Below, piece after piece: positions 43,484-57,200 of a stretch of 64,000 nt of DNA. Position 1 is the stretch's first letter. Each line of letters begins with the position of its first letter. Origin of the DNA: Scylla paramamosain (lineage: Eukaryota; Arthropoda; Malacostraca; Decapoda; Portunidae); contig NC_087197.1 of the NCBI RefSeq assembly GCF_035594125.1, forward strand, positions 8,726,110-8,790,109, written 5' to 3'. The position numbers were made by a program, and so were the translations under genes. The notes beneath the pieces were generated by a model. The model ran no database searches. It was not told the origin of the DNA and was given only the letters and a program-made list of their open reading frames with translations.

Positions 43484-45949
43484 GCTAAGAAGCATGGAAA
43501 TAGCTCTATATGAGAAAATAAAACAACATTGTCGAAAACGTTTCTTTTTAGTGTTTTTGAGCGTACAAAACGCTAAAATGTGAGCAAAGAAACATTTATG
43601 GGAAACTTTAGCAAAAAATTCTTATTTCAGTGTCTTTTAACTTGTTAGGTACTAGACCCGATATTGCATGCAAAGAACCCTATTTAAGGAAACGAAACGA
43701 TATTAACAGGAACGTGTATTATGAGTGTTTTTATTTTTATTTTTTTATGTACCAAAACGCTAAAACACGTGAATATTACTCTATATGAGAGAGAGAGAGA
43801 GAAAAAAAAAAAAACATTCACAAAACCAGTAGCAAAACCACCAGAAACTTGTCATTTAGGTGTTTTGAGCGTATTAGGCAGCAAAACGCCAAAAAAAAAT
43901 GCAAGGAAAACACCCTATATGGGAAAACAAGATAACATTAACAAAATCTAGTGTTTTTGAGCTTTTTACGTACCAAAACGATGAAAGGCGTCCAAAACAA
44001 TATTAGCAAAAACGTATGTTCTGAGAATTTTTTTAGCTTGTTAGGTAACAAAACTCCAAAATGTATGCAAATTACCCTATATAGGTAAAAGAAACGATAT
44101 TAACATAAAGGTGTATTATGTCTTTTTCAGCTTCATATATACCAAAAGTCTAAAACACGTGAATAATACTATATTTGCAGAAACAAAACATTACCAAAAG
44201 CGTACTTTATGAGTTTTTTTTTTTTCCATGATAGGTACCAAAACGCCTAAAAGCATAGTGAACACCATACATTAAAAAAAAAAAAAAAAAAAAAACAGAC
44301 CAACATTACGAAAAACTTGTTTGCTGAGTGTTTTTGAGCTTGTTAGATACAAAAACACCAAAGTGCATGCAAGACAACCTGTATAGGAAAAGCAATCAAT
44401 ATTAACAAAAACTTGTCTTTTGAGTGTTTTTCAGTTTCTTACGTACTAAAACTCTAAAACGCATGAAAAACACCCTTTATGGAGAAAGAGGACAACATTA
44501 CTATAAACGCGTGTTTTGAGAGTTTTCCCGATCATTAGCTACCAAAACGCCAAAATGCAGACAGCACACTATTTGATGTAAAGAAATTATATTACCGGAA
44601 ACGTGTCATTTGAGTGTTTTGACCATATTAGAAACCAACCCCACAAAAAAACAAAACAAAAAAAGAACATGGAAAACACTCTATAGAGCAAAAAAAAATA
44701 TAACATCGAAAACGTGTCTTTTGAATGTTTTTGAGCTTCTTACGTACCGAATTTCTAAAAAGCGTGCAAAACATCCTTTATGGTGAAATAGAACTTACCA
44801 AAAAGGTGTGTTTTGAGTGTTTTTGACCTTGTTCGGTACGAAAACGCCAAAATGCACACAAATTAACGGACATTGAGAAACGAAAAGTTATTAAGAAAAA
44901 ATATTATTATGAGTGTTTTTCAACATCTTATGTACGAAAACACTAAAACACGTGAATATCACTCTATATGGAGAAAAAAGCATTAACCAAACAAATGGGT
45001 TTTTTCCTCATGTTAGGTACGACAATCTATACAGAATACCATATATAAAAAACAGAACATTACCAAAAACGTATATTATAAGTGTTTTTGAGCTTCTTAG
45101 GTAATAAAATACTGAAACACGTGATTAGCACATCCATTTAGGCGTTTTGGTTTCTAAAAAGCTGGAAAACGCTTAAATCATACGTTTTTGGTAATGTCTC
45201 CCGATAAAGGCTATTGTGCACGCGTTTTAGCATTTTGGAACGTAAGAAGCTCAAAAACACTCAAAAGACACCATTTTGATAATGTTGTTTTGATTTTTAT
45301 AAAGAGTGTCTTCCATGCTCTTTAGAGTTTTGGTGCCTAACGCTGAAAAGCCCCGAAATAACATTTTTTCTGGGAATGTCGTCTCTTTACCCTATAGAGG
45401 GTGAAATGGATGAATTTTTGCGTATTGGTACGTAATAAGCTGAAAAACATTCAAAATACACGTTTTTGGCAATATTATTCTGTTTCTCCATGAAGTTTCT
45501 TTTCTATGCATTATAGTGTTTTGGTACGTAAAAAGCTGAAAACACTCAAAAGACACGTTTTTGTTTGTTTCTCCAGTATAGCTTACTTTGCATGCACTTC
45601 GGCGTTTTCGAAAACACTACTAATACATGTTTTTGTACCCTAAATGAGGAAAGGAAACGCGATTTCCAGAAAAGTGCCTTTTGAATGTTTATTGGCATGC
45701 TAGGCACCAAAACGCTAAAAAGTATGGAAAGCACCCTATAAAGGAAAACAAAACAACTTAACCAAAAACGTCTGTTTTCAGTGTTTTTGAGTTTCTTACC
45801 TACCGAAACGCTAAATCGCATGAAAAAAAAAAAAAAAAAAACACAGAGAAATAATATTATCAGAAACAAATATTTCGAATGTTTTTGAGTTAGTTAAGTA
45901 GAAAAACGCCAAAATGCATATATAGTATCTTAACTGGGAAAATGAAAAG
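43484..45949. repeat. Non-mirrored domain B block in right arm, mixed orientation
   Basis: This 2.47-kb block takes the place of 26452-28616 in the other arm but is unrelated to it beyond belonging to the same satellite family. It is monomeric domain B: reverse from 43484 to about 45130, forward from there to about 45636, then reverse to 45949. A (GA)n run lies at 43786-43802 and an A-run at 44274-44295. No gene seen; the minus-strand open frames at 45546-46056 have only repeat-type translations. Confidence 0.85.
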
Positions 45950-48386
45950 ACGTTACTAAAATGTGTACTATTGTTTTTTTTTTTTTTTAACTTATTAGGT
46001 ACGAAGTCGCTAAAATGCATGAATATACATACATTACATATACATAACATTACCAAAAACGTATATTTTCAGTGTTTTCACATTGTTATGAATGAAAACG
46101 CCATAATGCATGTAAAGCCCCCTATTTGGGGAAAGGAAACGAGATTTCAGAAACGTGTTTAAAATATGTTCTTCAGCGTGTTAGGCACAAAAATGCTAAA
46201 AAGCATACAAATCACCTGATATGGGAATATAAAACAACAATAAGAAAACGTTTCTTTTGAGTGTCCTACGTACCAAAACGATAAAAAAACATAGAAAACA
46301 TCCTTTATGGAGAAACAGAATAACATTACCAAAAACAAGTATTTTTTTTTTATGTTTTATAAGATTGTTACATAAAAAAATGCCTAAATGAATCGAAAAT
46401 ACCCTATATGGGAAAAATCAAAAGACATTACGAGAAACGTGTATTATGAGTGTTTTTGACCTTCTTAGTATCAAAAGGGTAAAACGCATGAATAACGTTC
46501 TATATGGAGAAAAAGAACAATATTGCCAAAAAAAAAAAAACGAGTATTTTGAGTGTTATGACATTGTTAGTTACCAAAAAGCCAAAATGCATGCAAAGAC
46601 CCATATATAGATATATGAAACATCAAAAACGCATGAAAATACCCTATATGGAGAAACAGAATACATTTACCAAAAACGTGTATTTTGAGTGTCTTTGAGC
46701 TTATTATGTACAAAATTGCCTATCATCAAACAAAACACCCTGCATATGGAAATGAAAGGACATTACGAGAAACGTTTGTTGTTTGTTTTTTTTTTTTTAC
46801 TCTCTTAAGTACCAAATCAGTAAAAAGCTTCAATAGTGCTCTGAAGAAAAAGAACAACCTTACCAAAAACGTGTATTTTTTTACATTGATAATTACCAAA
46901 TTGCCAACATGCATATAAAGCAACCTATATGAAGAAATGAAACGAAATCACTAGAAACTTGTCTTTTGTTATTTTTTGAGCGTGTTAGGCACCAAATCAG
47001 TAAGAAGCAACGAAATCACCCTATAGGGGAATACAAAACTACTAAAACGTCTCTTTAGAGTGTTTTTTTAGGTTCGTACGAAATAAAATGTCAAAATACA
47101 TGCAAACACCCTGTTAGGTACCAAAGCACCAAAAAGAGCCTATATGAGGAAATGAAAGGACATGACAAAAAACGTGTATTATGAGTTTTTTTTTCAGCTT
47201 CTCAGGTACCAAAACGCTAAAATAAATGAGAAGCACACTGTATGGAGAAAGAGAAAAATATTACCAAAATCGTGTAATTTGAATGTTTTTTTTCACATTG
47301 TCAGGTAGCAAAACACCATAATGTTTGCTCGCTATACGAGAAAATTAAACAACAATGTAAAAAATGTTTTTTATGTGTTTTTCAGCGTGTTATGCACGAA
47401 AACGCTAAATAGCATAGAAAGCACTTTATATAGAAATGCAAAATAACATTACTAAAAGCATGTCTTTTAAGTGTTTTAAACTTTTTACGTTTCAAAACGC
47501 TAAACCACGTGCAACAAACACGAATAACCCTACCAAATAGAAAAACCTTACCAAAAACGTTAGTGTTTTTGAGCTTCCTAAGTACCAAAACGCTAAAACG
47601 CATAAATAGCACCCCATATAGAGAAAAAGAACAACATTACCTGAAACCTTTATTTTGAGCGTTTCTCATATTATGTAGCAAAACATCATAATGCATGCAG
47701 ATCCCTATATGAAGAAGCAAAACTATATTACAGGAAACGTGTCTTTTGAGTGTTTACTTGAGTGTTAGGAATCAAAATGCTAAAAAGCATTGAAAGCACC
47801 CTATTTGGCAATATAAAATAACATTACCAAGAAAGTATCTTTAGAGTGTTTTTGACCTTCTTACGTCCAAAATCGCTGAAACGCATGCAAAACAACCTTT
47901 ATGGAGAAACAGAATAACATTACCAAAAACATGTATTATGATTGTTTTTGTGCTTGTTAAGTACAAAAATGCCAAATTACACGCAAAGCATCCTACATGG
48001 AGAAAACAAAGGACATTACGAGAAAAGTGTATTATGAGAGATTTTGAGCTTTTTAGGTACCAAGACTCAAAAACACATGATTAGCACTTTATATGGAAAA
48101 ACAACTCTACCGAAAACTTTTACTTAAACTCTTTTTCATATTGTTAAGTACCAAAAGACAAAATGCATTGGAAGCCCCCTTTATCGGGAAACGAAACGAC
48201 ATTATCATCAACGTGTCTTTTGAGTGTTTTTCAACGTGTTAGACACCAGAACGCTAAAAAAAAAAGCATGGAAAGCACTCTATAAAGGAATACAAAACAA
48301 CATTACTAAAAACGTGTTTTATAGGTTCTTCTGTACAGAAACGCTAAAACCCAAGCAAAACACCCTTTATGGAGAAGCAAAATAAA
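45950..48386 (-). repeat. Domain B satellite in right arm, reverse
   Basis: Mirror of 24015-26451, with pairing positions summing to 72,401 throughout. No gene. Confidence 0.9.
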
Positions 48387-49179
48387 TATTTCGTTGATAA
48401 ATTACATTCAGGACAGTTAGGGAACATCCCTTACAGAAGAATAAGATCGCAAAAGAATGATCCTAAATGGATGACTGAGGTTAAAATATTACATAGGGCG
48501 AAAGAGAAGTATATATGAGATTAAAGACAGGGGAAGTGGTTTTAAGGCCACAATATAATGAATTAGAAAAGTCAGGAGTTTAACAAGGAAAGCTAAAAAT
48601 AGTTATGAATTAAAGGTAGCCAGCCAAGCGATGATGGACCCCAAGGGATTTTATCAGGCATATAAGACGAAGAATAGAGAAACAATAGTTCCTTAAAGAC
48701 AGCAGAATGGGACCTGCTTAGTTGTTGGGAAGAGATTAGTAAAACTGTGAGCGAGTATTTTTTAATTGTCTTTGCCCAGGAAAACATGCAGGATTTGCCG
48801 AATAGTGAGAAGATATTTAGAGTAGAAGAGGATGAGAAGCTGACAGATATTACCATAACTAAAAGAGATAGTGGAACAGGAAATAGATAAGTTGAAAAGT
48901 TCAAGTCACCAGGACCAGATGAAATATATTCCACAGTATTTAAGGAAAGGAAAAAGGTTATAAGTAATCTGTTAGTTTCTGTCCTTAGGAAATCACTTTA
49001 GTCATGTGAGGTATCGGTAATTTGAAGGCAGGCGAATATAGTACCTACCTTTAAGAAAGGAGATAAAACTTTAACGTCTAACCTGTCAGCTTAACTTCTG
49101 TTGAATGTAAAATAATGGAGTCAATAATAGCAGATTCTTCTTGCAGATTTACTTATTTCTTATGTTCTTATGTTCTTAT
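48387..49179 (+). mobile_element. Decayed CR1/Jockey-like LINE remnant, right-arm copy
   Basis: Sense-strand copy of the relic at 23222-24014. It begins inside ORF2 (5' part missing), contains the N-terminal reverse transcriptase region, and ends with CTTGCAGATTTACTTATTTC and the 8-mer TTCTTATG tail at about 49150-49179. The middle and C-terminal parts of the RT are absent, because ESIIADS is followed within a few bases by the 3' end. It separates domain B (before) from domain A (after). The octamer tail favours a CR1-group element; Jockey or another ORF2-type LINE cannot be excluded. Confidence 0.88.
48500..49130 (+). pseudogene. LINE ORF2 reverse-transcriptase fragment, broken
   Basis: In an intact LINE this ORF2 region links the endonuclease to the reverse transcriptase fingers. 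Visible pieces are KTVSEYFLIVFAQEN upstream, then KSPGPDEIYS from 48903, then in the same frame VPTFKKGDK from 49041, then in a shifted frame PVSLTSVECKIMESIIADS. These match the usual order K-PGPDxI, VPxFKKGDK and RPVSLTSVxCKxxE in CR1/Jockey-type reverse transcriptases. At least two stop codons lie between the first two motifs, one of them TGA where the family usually has Trp before the ANxVP segment. The catalytic F/YxDD motif is not present. It is non-functional. A mirror copy lies on the minus strand within 23222-24014. Confidence 0.82.
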
Positions 49180-52100
49180 TACCAAAAGCGTGTATTTTCA
49201 GTGTTTTTTTGCTATTACGTGAAAAAAATGCCAAAATGCATACATAGCACCCTATATGAAGAAAACGAGCGACATTACGAGAAACATGCATTATGAGTGT
49301 TTTTGAGATTCTTAGGTACCAAAACGCTGAAACTCATGAATAACACTCTTAATTGAGATACAGAACAACCTTACCAAATGCGTGTATTTTGAGTGTTTTT
49401 CACATTCTTAGTTACCAAAACCCGAAATTGCATGCGAAACTAGCTTTATGTGAAAAAAAAAATGACATTACCAGAAGAGTGTCTTTTGAGTGTTTTTGAG
49501 CGTGTTAGGCAATAAAGCACTATAAAGCAGGGCAATCACATTACATGGAAATAAAACCAAATTTTACCAAGAACTTGCTTTTTAAGTGTTTTTGAGCTCC
49601 TTACATATTGAAACGCTAAAACGCATGCAAAACACCCTTTATGGAGAAACAGAAAAACATTACAAAAAAAACATGTATTTTGAGTGTTTTTGATCATGTT
49701 ACCTATAAAAACGCTTAAATACATGCAAAGAACCCTATATTTGGGAAACGAAAGGACATTATGAGAAACGTGCATTATGAGTGTTTTTAAGTTCCTTAAG
49801 TACCAAAAAGCTAAAACCCACAAATAACACTCTTTATAGAGAAAAAAAAATAAATAAAAAAATAGCAATTTTTTTTTTTTGTTATTCATCTTCATAGGTA
49901 CCAAGATGCCAAAATTCTGGCAAAATTCAGGGAAATTATGTGGAAAAAAGAACATTATCAAAAAAGTTAATTCTAGATTTTTATCGGACTTATGTACCAA
50001 ACTCTAAAGTGCATGCAAAGCCACCTATATATGGAAATTAAACGACTTTACTAGAAACCTGTCTTTTGAGTGTTTTTTTTAGCATATTAGGCAACAAAAC
50101 GATAAATCGTACCATTGAAGTAACTCAATATTGGAATCCAAAACAAAATTACTGAAAACATGTCTTCTCAGTGTTTTACGTAGAAAAACGCTAAAACGGA
50201 TGCAAACCTACCAATACGAAGAAATAGAAAAACATCCCCAAAAACGAATATTTTGAGTGTTTTTAATCTTGTTACCTACAAAAAACGCGAAAAAGAATGC
50301 AAAGCACTTTATATCGGGAAACAAAAGGACATTACGAGAAACGTGAATAATGAGTGTTTTATAGTTTCAGAAGAACCAAAAGGCAAAAAACGCAAAAACT
50401 CGTGTATATGGAGAAGTTTCTTAGTTACCAAAATGCTGGTACTCATGAATAACACTCTTAAATGAGAAACATAATAACCTTACGAAATGCGTGTATTTTG
50501 AGTGTTTTTCACATTCTTATTTAGCAAAACCCCAAATTGCATGTAAAACTAGCTTTATGTTGGCAAGAAATGACATTACCAGAGGAGTGACTTTGAGTGT
50601 TTTTGAGCGTGTTAGGCAATAAAGCACTAAAAAGCAGGGCAATAACATTACATGAGAATGAAACCAACTTTTACCAAGAACTTGCCTTTAATTTTTTTTT
50701 GAGCTCCTTACATACCAAAACGCTAAAACGAATGCAAAACACCCTTTATGGAGAATTAGAATAACATTACCAAAAACATGTATTTTGAGTGTTTTTGATC
50801 ATGCTACCTATAAAAACGCGAAAATACATGCAAAGAATCCTATGTTTGGGAAACGAAAGGACATTACGAGAAACGTGTATTATGAGTGTTTTTAAGTTCC
50901 TTAAGAACCAAAAAACTAAAACCCACAAATAACACTCTTTATAAAGAAGAAATAAATAAATATATAAAAAAAGGCAATTTTTTTTTTGTTATTCATCTTT
51001 ATAGGCCAAAATTCTGGGAAAATTCTGGTCAATTATGTGATAAAAAAATATTATCAAAAAAGTTAATTTTAGCTTTTTTTTTCGGAATGTTATGTACCAA
51101 ACTCTTAAGTGAATGCAAAGCCACCTACATGAGGAAATTAAACGACTTTACGAGAAACCTTACTTTTGAGTGTTTTTCAGTATGTTAGGCACCAGAAAGA
51201 TAATAACATGGAAGTCACTCAATATGGGAATCCAAAACAAAATTACTGAAAACGTGTCTTTTCAGTGTTTTTTCGTAGAAAAACGCTAAAAAGGATGCAA
51301 ACCAACCAATATGAAGAAATAGAATAACATTACCAAAAATGTATATTTTGAATGTTTTTCAGCTTGTTACCTAAAAAAAAATGCAAAAATGGATGCAAAG
51401 TATTGCAAAACAAAAGGACATTCTGAGAAACGTGTATAATGAGTGTTTTATAGTTCCACAAGAACCAAAAGGCAAAAAACGCAAAAACTCGTGTACCTAG
51501 AGAAGTTTCTTAGATACCAAAATGATGAAACTCATGAATAACACTTTTAATTGAGAAACAGAATTACCTTACAAAATGTGTGTATTTTGAGTGTTTTTCA
51601 CGTTCTTAGTTACGAAAATCTCAAATTACATGCGAAACTAGCTAGTTTCCTAGATACAAAAATGCCGAAATTCATGAATAACACTCTTAATTGAGAAACA
51701 GAAAAACCTTACTAAATGCGTGTATTTTGAGTGCTTTTCACATTCTTAGTTACCCAAAAACCCAAATTGATTGCGAAACCAGCTTTATGTGGTAAAAAAA
51801 AAAAAAAACGAAGCGTGATAGGCAGTAAAGCACTAAAAAGAAGGGCAATCACATTACATGGAAATAAAACCAATGTTTACCAAGAACTTGCCTTTAAGTG
51901 TTTTTGAGCTCCTTATATACCAAAACGCTAAAACGCATGCAAAACACACTTTATGGAGAAACAGAATAACATTACTAAAAACATGTATTTTGAATGTTTT
52001 TGATGATGTTACCAATAAAACGCTTCAATACATGCTAAGAACCCTATTTGTGGGAAACGAAAGGACATTACAAGAAACTTATATTATGAGTGTTTTTAAA

Positions 52101-54206
52101 TTCATTAAGTACCAAAAAGCTAAAAGCCACAAATAACTCTCTATTGAGAAAAAATAAATCAATAAATAAAAAAATACGATATTTTTTTTTCTTTCTTATT
52201 CATCTTCACAGGTACCGAGGTGCCAAAATTCAAGCAAAATTCATGAAATTTTCTGAAATAAGAACATTATCAAAAAAGTTAATTTTAGCTTTTTTTTTCT
52301 CAACTGTTATGTAGCAAACCCTAAAGTGCATGCAAAACCACCTATATGGGGAAATCAAACGTCTTTGCCAGAAAACTGTCTTATGAGTGTTTTTCAGCAT
52401 GTTAGGCACCAAAACGATAAATAACATGGAAGTCACTCTATATGGGAATCCAAAACAAAATTACTGAAAACGTGTCTTTTCGGTGTTTTACGTAGAAAAA
52501 CGCTAAAACAGATGCAAACCAACCAATATGAAAAAAAAATAGAATAACATTACAAAAAAACTATATTTTGAGTGTTTTTAAGCTTGTTACCTACAAAAAA
52601 AGTGAAAATGGATGCAAAGCACTCCCTATTGGAAAACAAAAGGACATTACGAGAAACGTGTATAATGAGTGTCTTATTATTTTCGAAAGGATATTACGAA
52701 AAACGTGTATTATGACTGTTTTGAAGTTCCTTAAGTACCAAAACGTTAAAACCCACAAATAACACTCTTTAAAGAGAAAAAAAATAAAAAAAATAATAAA
52801 AAATTCTGCCAAAAGTCAGGGAATTTATGTGGAAAAAAGAACATTATCAAAAAAGTTAATTATTGCTTTTTTTCGGATTGTTATTTACCAAACCCTAAAG
52901 TGCATGCAAAGCCACCTATATGAGGAAATTAAACGACTTTACCAGAAACCTGTCTTTTCAGTGTTTTTCAGCATGTTAGGCACCAAACCGATAAATAATA
53001 TGGAAGTCAGTCAATATGTTAATGCAAAACAAAATTACTGAAAACGTGTCTTTTCAGCATTTTACGTAGAAAAAACGCTAAAACGGATGCAAAGCAACGA
53101 ATATGAAGAAATAGAATAACATTACCAAAACGTGTTTTTGAACTTTTTACCTATAAAAAAAACGCGAAAATGGATGTAAAAGCACTCTATATTGGGAAGA
53201 AAAAAGGACATTTAGAGAAAGGTGTATAATGATTGTTTTATAGTTTCACAAGAACCAGAAGACAAAAACCGCAAAAACTCGTGTATATAGAGAAGTTTCT
53301 TACATACCAAAATGCTAAAACTCATTAATAACACTTTTAATTGAGATACAGAACTACCTTACCAAATGTGTGTATTTTGAGTGTTTTTCACATTCTTAGT
53401 TACGAAAATCCCAAATTACATTTACTAGATTATTTTGTTACATTATTATTTTGAGTGTTTTTGATCATGTTACCTATAAAAAAGCTTAAATACATGCAAA
53501 GAACCCTATGTCTGTGAAACGAAAGGACATTACGAAAATCGTGTATTATGATAGTTTTTTAAGTTCCTTAAGTACCAAAAAAAAACTAAAACCCACAAAT
53601 AGAGAAAAAAATAAATAACTAAAAAAAATTGAATTTTTTTTTTTGTTATTCATCTACATAGATATGAAGATTGCAAAATTCAGGCAAAATTCAGGGAAAT
53701 TATGTAAAAAAACACATTATCAAAAAAAAATTTTTTAAGCTTTTTTTCCGGAATTATGTACCAAACCCAGAAGTGCATGCAAAGCCACCTATATGGGGAA
53801 ATTACACGAATTTTTGGCGTCTTTTGAGTTTTTTTTTCAGGAATTTCAACAATATTACTGAAAACGTGTCTTTTCAGTGATTTACGAAAAAAAAACGCTA
53901 AAACGGATGCAAGCCAACCAATATGAAGAAATAGAATAACATTACCAAAAAGATATATTTTGAGTGTTTTTCAGCTTGTTACCTACAAAAAATGCGAAAA
54001 TGGATGGAAAGCACTCTATATTGGGAAACAAAAGAACATTACGAAAAACGTGTATAATGAGTGTTTTATAGTTTCACACGAACCACAATGCAAAAAAACG
54101 CAAAAAATCGTGTGTATATAGAGAAGTCTCTTACATACCAAAATGCTGAAATGCATGAATAACACTTTTAATTGAGAAACAGAACAATATTACTAAATGC
54201 GTGTCA
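49180..54206 (-). repeat. Domain A satellite array, reverse, in right palindrome arm
   Basis: Mirror of 18243-23221 with HOR units in reverse orientation. The last about 20 bp (54186-54206, ATTACTAAATGCGTGTC) are not mirrored on the left and instead match the junction sequence of the small inversions. No gene seen. Confidence 0.92.
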
Positions 54207-57200
54207 AAAACACTAAAAGGCAAGTTCTTCTTAAAAGTTGGTTTTATTCCCATGTAATATGATTGCCCTGCTTTTTAGTGCTTTATTGCCTAACACGCTC
54301 AAAAACACTCAAAGACACTTTTCTGGTAATATCATATTTTTCCCACATAAAGCTAGTTTCGCATGGAATTTGGGGTTTTGGTAACTAAGAATGTAAAAAA
54401 AACACTCAAAATACACGCATTTAGTAAGGTTGTTCTGTTTCTTGATTAAGACTGTTATTCTTGAGTTTCAGAATTTTGGTATCTTAGAATCTTCTCCATA
54501 CAGTCGAGTTTTTGCGTTGTTTGCCTTGTGATTCTGGTGAAACTATAAAACACTCATTATATACGCTTCTCGTTATGTCCTTTTTTTTCCTTATATAGAG
54601 TGCTTTGCATCCATTTTCGCGTTTTTTTTATGTAATAAAGCTCAAAAACACACAAAATATATTTTTTTTGATAATGTTATTCTATTTATTTATATTAGTT
54701 GGTTTGCATCTGTTTTAGCGTTTTTCTACGTAAATCTTTTAAAACACACGTTTCCAGTAATTTTGTTTTAGATTTCCATATAGAGTGACTTTCATATTAT
54801 TTATCGTTTTGGTGCCTAACATGCTTTTAGGTGCCTTTTGCTTCCCAATATAGAGTGCTTTCCATCCATTTTCGCGTTTTTTGTAGGTAACAATTTAAAA
54901 AACACAAATAATATACCATTTTGGTAATGTTATTCTATTTCTTCATTTTGGTTGTTTTGTATCCATTTTAGCGTTTTCTACGTAAAACACTAAGAAGATA
55001 CATTTTCAGTAATTTTGTTTTGGATTCCCATATAGAGTGAGTTCCTTATTATTTATCGTTTTGGTGCCTAACATGCTGAAAACACTCAAAAGACAGATTT
55101 CTGGTAAGGTCGTTTAATTTCCTCATATAAGAGGCTTTGCATGCACTTTAGGGTTTGGTACATAACATTCCGAAAAAAAAGGTAAAATTAACTTTTTTGA
55201 TAATATTCTTTGTTTCATAAAATTTTCCTGAATTTTCCCAGAATTTTGGCATCTCGGTACCTATGAAGATGAAAATAAAAAATTCCTATTTTTTTTTCTA
55301 AATAAAGAGTGTTATTTGTGGATTTTAGCTTTTTGGTACTTAGGGAACTTAAAAAAAACACTCATAATCCACGTTTTTCGTAATGTCCTTCTGTGTCCCA
55401 AACATAATGTTCTTTGCATGTATTTAAGCGTTTTTTAGAGATAACATGATAAAAAACACACAAATTACATGTTTTTGGTAATGTTATTATGTTTCTCCAT
55501 AAAGTTTGTTTTGCATGCGTTTTAGCGGTTTTGTATATAAGGAGCTCAAAAACATTTAAAGGCAAGTTCTTGGTAAAAATTGGTTTTATTCCAATGAATA
55601 GTGATTGCCCTGCTTTTTAGTGCTTGATTGCCTATCACGCTCAAAAACATTCATAGGATATTTTCTAGAAATGTCATGTTTTCCCATATAAATCTGGTTT
55701 CGCATGAAATTTGCGTTTTTAGTGACTAAGAATGTGAAAAAACACTCAAAACACACGAATTTGGTAAGGTTGTTCTGTTTCTCAATTAAGAGTGTTATTC
55801 ATGAGTTTTCATCATTTTAGTATATAGGAAACTTTTCCATATACACGTGTTTTTGCGTTTTTTGCCTTGTTGTTCTTTTGAACTATAATACAGTCATTAT
55901 ACACTTTTCTCGCAATGTCCCTCTGTTTCCCAATATAGAGTGCTTTGTATCAATTTTAGCATTTTTTTGTAGGTAACAAGCTCAAAAACACTCAAAATAT
56001 ACCTTTTTGGTAATGTTTTTTCTATTTCTTGATATTGGTTGGTTTGCATCCATTTGCATCCATACGTTTTTCTACGTAAAACACTGGGAAGACACGTTTT
56101 CAGTAATTTTGTTTTGGATTCCCATATAAAGTGAGTTCCTTATTTATTTATCTTTTCGGTGCCTAACATTCTGAAAAGCACTCAAAAGACAGATTTTTTT
56201 TAAGGTCGTTTAATTTCCTCATATAGGAGGCTTTGCATGCACTTTAGGGTTTGGTATATACCAGTCCGAAAAAGAATAACTAAAATTACTTTTTTGATCA
56301 TTTTCTTTTATCATATAATAGCCCGGAATTTCCCCAGAATTTTGGCATCTCAATATCTATGAAGATGATTAACAACAAAATAAATAAATAAATAAATAAA
56401 TACTATTTTTTTCATTTTTTATTTATTTAGTTTTTCTAGATAAAGAGTTATTTGTGGGTTTTAGCTTTTTAATACTTAAGGAACTTAAAAACACTCATAA
56501 TACATATTTCTCGTAATGTCCTTTCGTTTCCCAAACATAAGGTTCTTTGCATGTATTTAAATACATGTTTTTGGTAATGTTATTCTTTTTGTCCATAAAA
56601 GGTGTTTTGCATGCATTTTAGCGTTTTGGTATGTAATGAGCTCAAAAACACCTAAAAGCAAGTTCTTGGTAAAAGTTGGTTTTATTCCCATGTAATGTGA
56701 TTGCCCTGCTTTTTAGTGGTTTATTGCCTAACACTTTCAAAAACACTCGAAAGACATTTTCTGGTAATATTATTTTTTTCCCGCATGGAATTTGGGGTTT
56801 TGGTAACTAAAAATGTGAAAAACACTCAAAATACAAGCATTTAGTAAGGTTGTTCTGTTTTTTTAATTAAAAGTGTTATTCATGAACTTCAGTATTTTGG
56901 TATGTAAGAAACTTCTTTAATACACACATTTGGTAAGGTAGTTCTGTTTCTCAATTAAAAGTGTTATTCATGAGTCTCAGTATTTTGGTGTGTAGGAAAC
57001 TTCTTTATGTACACGAGTTTTTGAGTTTTTTGCCTTGTAGTTCTTGTGAAACTATAAAACACTCATTATACACATTTCTTGTAATGATTTTTTCTTTCCT
57101 AATATAGAGAGCGTTTCATCCATTTTCGAAATTTTTTGTTGGTAACAAGTTCAAAAACACATAAAAATATATCTTTTTGGTAATGTTATTCTATTTCTTC

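Larger units (their letters stand above)
39490..54185 (-). repeat. Right arm of large imperfect palindrome
   Basis: Reverse complement of 18243-32603 (arm length about 14.7 kb against 14.4 kb on the left). Pairing is near-identical outside one replaced block (43484-45949). The outer end ends in TTAATTGAGAAACAGAAC and is followed by the strand-switch junction shared with the two small inversions. Confidence 0.95.

Noticed and set aside
24015..48386. Possible centromere protein binding box in the monomer
   Set aside because: I could not see a convincing match to the CENP-B box; the conserved GGTACC and GCATGC palindromes are not evidence of binding by themselves.
18243..54185. Palindrome as a simple missed-adapter or fold-back read artefact
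   Set aside because: Such artefacts give arms meeting at one point with no spacer and no replaced blocks. Here a 6.9-kb spacer, a non-mirrored internal block and different outer flanks are present. Artefact by mis-assembly cannot be fully excluded without reads.
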